Source: Tieghemiomyces parasiticus (taxonomy: Eukaryota > Kickxellomycota > Dimargaritomycetes > Dimargaritales > Dimargaritaceae). Taken from it: DNA of 33,206 nt. The notes beneath the pieces are model-generated. The model was not told where the DNA came from, did no database searches, and saw only the letters and a program-made list of their open reading frames with translations. Location: positions 1 to 33,206 of the forward strand of contig JANBPT010000505.1 of the NCBI GenBank assembly GCA_027575765.1. Direction: 5' to 3'. Made by a program: the position numbers and the translations under genes. Below, piece by piece: positions 30,540 through 33,206 of this stretch (within the stretch, counting starts at the first letter, position 1; every line of letters begins with the position of its first letter).

Positions 30540-32225
30540 TTAGGAGGTGATGAGCTTGGTCACCTTGCCAATGGCGATCGTCTTGCCCTCGTCACGCAGG
30601 GTGAAGCGGCCGAGCTGGGGGGCTGTTTCAAAAGTTTCAATGACGATGGGCTGCTCGCACTCGAGTCGGACGATGGCGTGCTGGTTCTTCTTGAGGTACG
30701 GCGGGGGGCGCTTGGACTTGCGGCCAGTCTTCTTATCCACAAGCTGCAGCAGTGTGGCCAGGGTGACCTCCTCGACGCCAGTGTGGACGTGCAGGACGGC
30801 GTTGTAACCCGCACATATGATGTTCCTGGACTCCAGAATCACCAGGTGGGCTTCGAATGCCGTGACGGCGTGGACCGGGTGCCGGGTATCGCACAGCACG
30901 TAGCCAACGGAGATTTCCTCCTCTTCGATACCACGGAGGCGAATGTGCACGTTGTCGCCCGACACAGCTGTGTTGAGCTCCTTGTCCTCGCTGTGGATCG
31001 AGGTGACCTCGCACGGCTTACGGTTGGGCATGATGATTACGTTCTGGCCCTTGACCAGGTGGCCCGTTTCGAGCTTACCAACGATGACTGTTCCCATGTC
31101 CTTGTACTTCTCGGAGATGGGTAGGCGCAGCGGCCCGTTGAACTTGCGGTCCACAGCCTGCATGTTGTCCAGGAGGGTGAGCAGCGGCTCGCCCTTAAAC
31201 CACGGACACACGTCTTGGCCGACGGGGTCCTTAAGGTTAGCACCAGTGTAGCCCGACACGGGCAGAAAGTCCAGGTCCGTCTTGGGATTGTAGCCCGCGC
31301 CCTTCAGGAACGGCGTGAGCTTGGAGATGCACTCATCGTAGCGCTCCTTGGACCAGTTCACCGTCGGATCGTCCATCTTGTTAATCACCACGATCAGCTT
31401 CTTGACACCAGAGGTCTTGGCCAGCACGGCGTGCTCGCGGGTTTGGCCACCGCGCTCAAACCCAGTCTCGAACTCGCCCTTGCGTGCAGAGATAACCAGC
31501 ACACCAATATCGGCCTGGGCGGCACCGCCAATCATGCTGGGCACGAAGTTCTTGTGGCCAGGGGCGTCCAGGATGGTGTACCGGCGCTTGTCGGTCTCGA
31601 AGTAGGCGCGGCCGCACTCAACCGTCTTGCCCTTGGCCCGCTCCTCGGCATTGGTGTCCAGAGCCCACGACAGATACCATGACTCGCGGTTGGCCTCGCG
31701 GGCCTCGCGCTCGTATTTTTCCATGGTACGTTTGTCGACCATGCCCGTCAAAAACAGCAGGTTGCCGCCCATCGTCGACTTGCCGGCGTCGACATGGCCA
31801 ATAAAGACGACATTGAAATGCTCCTTGAAGTTCTCGTCAAGTAGCTTCTCGTCAAACTCCTCATCTGGGATAGCCTCCTCAACCTTCTCGGGCTCCGGGG
31901 CCTTTGCTGGCTCCTCGGCAGCCTTATTCGTTGCGGGCTTCTCGGGCGTGGGTGGGGCTGGTTCTGAAGGCTGAACTGGGGCAGGAGTGGGCTGAATGGG
32001 AGTAGGGGCGGGCTGCTGGGGAGCAGCAGCGGCCGGCGCTGGTGGGTTAGCCGGGGCGGGATCGGTCCGCTTGAACCGGGGCACGAAGGTCGGAGCTTTG
32101 ATGCTAGGCTTAAAGTCATGGGCACTGGCGTTCATTCCCATGGCGCTCAGTTTGGCCGTCAAATCGACCTGGGCCTGGGCCTTGTCGACCACGGGGGGCT
32201 GCTGTTGCGGGGCTTCTCCGCTCAT
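30540..32225 (-). CDS. SUP35: Translation termination factor eRF3 (GTPase)
   Basis: A 561-residue intronless protein. With eRF1 it triggers GTP-dependent peptide release at stop codons in the cytosol. The G domain starts near residue 135: G1 GHVDAGKST (143-151), the CGRAYFET switch region, G3 DAPGHKNF (220-227) and G4 NKMD (282-285), followed by the two beta-barrel domains ending in GKTIAIGKVTKLITS. RYTILDAPGHKNFVPSMIGG and the NWSKERYDEC block separate it from eEF1A and Hbs1. The N-terminal extension is only about 135 residues, Pro/Ala/Gln-rich, turning Glu/Lys-rich near 100-125; it lacks the Gln/Asn-rich oligopeptide repeats of yeast. A PAM2-like motif (MNASAHDFKPS, residues 31-41) could bind poly(A)-binding protein. 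The start ATG lies downstream of a pyrimidine-rich leader. Confidence 0.97.
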   Translation of the reverse strand: MSGEAPQQQPPVVDKAQAQVDLTAKLSAMGMNASAHDFKPSIKAPTFVPRFKRTDPAPANPPAPAAAAPQQPAPTPIQPTPAPVQPSEPAPPTPEKPATNKAAEEPAKAPEPEKVEEAIPDEEFDEKLLDENFKEHFNVVFIGHVDAGKSTMGGNLLFLTGMVDKRTMEKYEREAREANRESWYLSWALDTNAEERAKGKTVECGRAYFETDKRRYTILDAPGHKNFVPSMIGGAAQADIGVLVISARKGEFETGFERGGQTREHAVLAKTSGVKKLIVVINKMDDPTVNWSKERYDECISKLTPFLKGAGYNPKTDLDFLPVSGYTGANLKDPVGQDVCPWFKGEPLLTLLDNMQAVDRKFNGPLRLPISEKYKDMGTVIVGKLETGHLVKGQNVIIMPNRKPCEVTSIHSEDKELNTAVSGDNVHIRLRGIEEEEISVGYVLCDTRHPVHAVTAFEAHLVILESRNIICAGYNAVLHVHTGVEEVTLATLLQLVDKKTGRKSKRPPPYLKKNQHAIVRLECEQPIVIETFETAPQLGRFTLRDEGKTIAIGKVTKLITS

Positions 32226-32370
32226 GATGGTGAAGTAGCGGGTTATGCGAGATGAAAAAAATAACCCCCGGTGGATTCGCGAGGGAAGTGGGTATGAGAC
32301 AATTGGGTTGCGATCCGGGATGAATGCAAAGTGAGCACGGATCGTGAGGCAGACAGGGAAGCACGGGAAG

Positions 32371-32380
32371 TTTAATAAAA
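32371..32380 (-). promoter_or_regulatory. TATA-like element of SUP35
   Basis: In the sense of SUP35 the sequence reads TTATTTTATTAAA around here, about 150 nt before the ATG. Between it and the ATG the sense strand is C/T-rich with no ATG. Confidence 0.35.
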
Positions 32381-33206
32381 TAAGGCCGAGTTATGAACCA
32401 ATTGAAGATCGCACGGGATGAGATGGGCCAGTGTGGAGGGGGGAGGTACCGCGGATCAGTTCACAGGATTCCCCGGGCCGGAGCTGGTTATAGCAGATGT
32501 GAACAGCCGGTCACCCTCGGGCCATGGGGGTGTGGGGTAGGTGGGCCTAGGGCCCATGCTGGCTTCAAAAAAAAAAGGCCAGTGACGACATTGATGGGCG
32601 CAGTCAAGCGACGAACCGGCGGGCGCCGCAGCCAAGCCGTCGTGACTATTGGGGCCCGCAGACCGATGGGCACCGTGTGGATAATGTAGAGTGACCCATA
32701 ATGCCGCACCCTATTTGGATGCTAAACAGGCCGCAACTGTCGCCCACAATGGTGGATAACCTCGTCGATCAATACAGGCTCTGTTGGCAGCTTGGTACCG
32801 CAAAACTGGTGAAAGCCACCACGCAGCGCCTGACCCTGAGGGATAGACTCAGGAGTCCTAGCGCAGGCGTGGCTGGACTCAATCCTTCTGACGGTGCTCT
32901 GAGCATGCAGCTTTTCTATAGGCTAGCGTCTCAATGTCATATAAACCACTATCCACGTCGCTGCTACAAAGTGGGGTTGGTAATTGGGAGCATCATATTG
33001 GAGCCAAGGTCCCGCTAGTCTACGTCTGCTACCGCGGCAGGAGGTGGGATGCCAGAGAACTAGTAAGGCCAAACCCGTCCAGACAGGGCCTTCACGCCAG
33101 GGCTCAAGCGTGTGCCCGATCGTCAGGCACGGTGCAGCAAAGTGCTGGCCTAGGCCTGCGCATCCACCTGTGCGCTCCGAACCTTTCTGCATTGCCCATC
33201 GCTCCA
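32381..33206. other. Right-edge sequence upstream of SUP35, no recognisable gene
   Basis: Frames of 98 codons (32393-32689, plus) and 105 codons (32701-33018, plus) have no recognisable family pattern. The stretch may hold distal SUP35 promoter sequence. Nothing else is seen. Confidence 0.45.

Noticed and set aside
30414..31124. 236-codon plus-strand frame across the SUP35 3' half
   Set aside because: It is antisense to the highly conserved eRF3 G-domain and barrel coding sequence and shows no family pattern; an effect of C-rich third positions.
32701..33018. 105-codon plus-strand ORF near the right edge
   Set aside because: No family resemblance and no supporting promoter or context; probably chance.

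Overview
The window looks like nuclear DNA of a fungus, most probably an early-diverging (zygomycete-grade) lineage; that placement is an inference from gene content and style, not from a marker search. It carries eukaryotic-only genes (ORC4, eIF3e, eRF3, a P5B ATPase, a neurochondrin homologue). Introns are short (92-205 nt) with GTAAGT-like donors. Coding regions favour C at third codon positions. Several long intergenic stretches carry mononucleotide runs.

Layout. The left half is transcribed rightwards: the 3' part of a P5B-type cation/polyamine ATPase (1-2166, cut by the window edge), a 4 kb gene-poor stretch, INO1 inositol-3-phosphate synthase (6252-7910), a 2 kb gene-poor stretch, a tRNA-Asp(GTC) gene (9914-9985), a mitochondrial YqeH/Gep3-type circularly permuted GTPase (10177-11955) and a six-exon ORC4 (12380-14792). 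The right half is transcribed leftwards: a two-exon eIF3e (16941-15289), a five-exon neurochondrin homologue (20385-17956), an intronless 1010-residue protein of unknown function (23830-20798), a large FUSC-like two-module membrane protein (28954-24437) and eRF3/SUP35 (32225-30540). The two blocks converge at about 14.8-15.3 kb.

The genes do not form a pathway. They are mostly housekeeping genes for translation (eIF3e, eRF3, tRNA-Asp), mitochondrial ribosome assembly, replication initiation, inositol lipid supply and membrane transport. I read exon structures of ORC4, eIF3e and the neurochondrin homologue directly from the DNA; all splice phases close and the joined lengths are multiples of three.

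The most novel item is the 1010-residue protein. It starts with a Tc1/paired-like helix-turn-helix, followed by eight 44-residue repeats that alternate strictly between two subtypes (four A-B pairs). Then come an acidic stretch and a disordered basic tail built from a 132-bp tandem repeat carrying KKRKRK motifs. No transposase catalytic domain is apparent. It looks like a lineage-specific DNA-binding protein, possibly derived from a transposase DNA-binding region by internal duplication.
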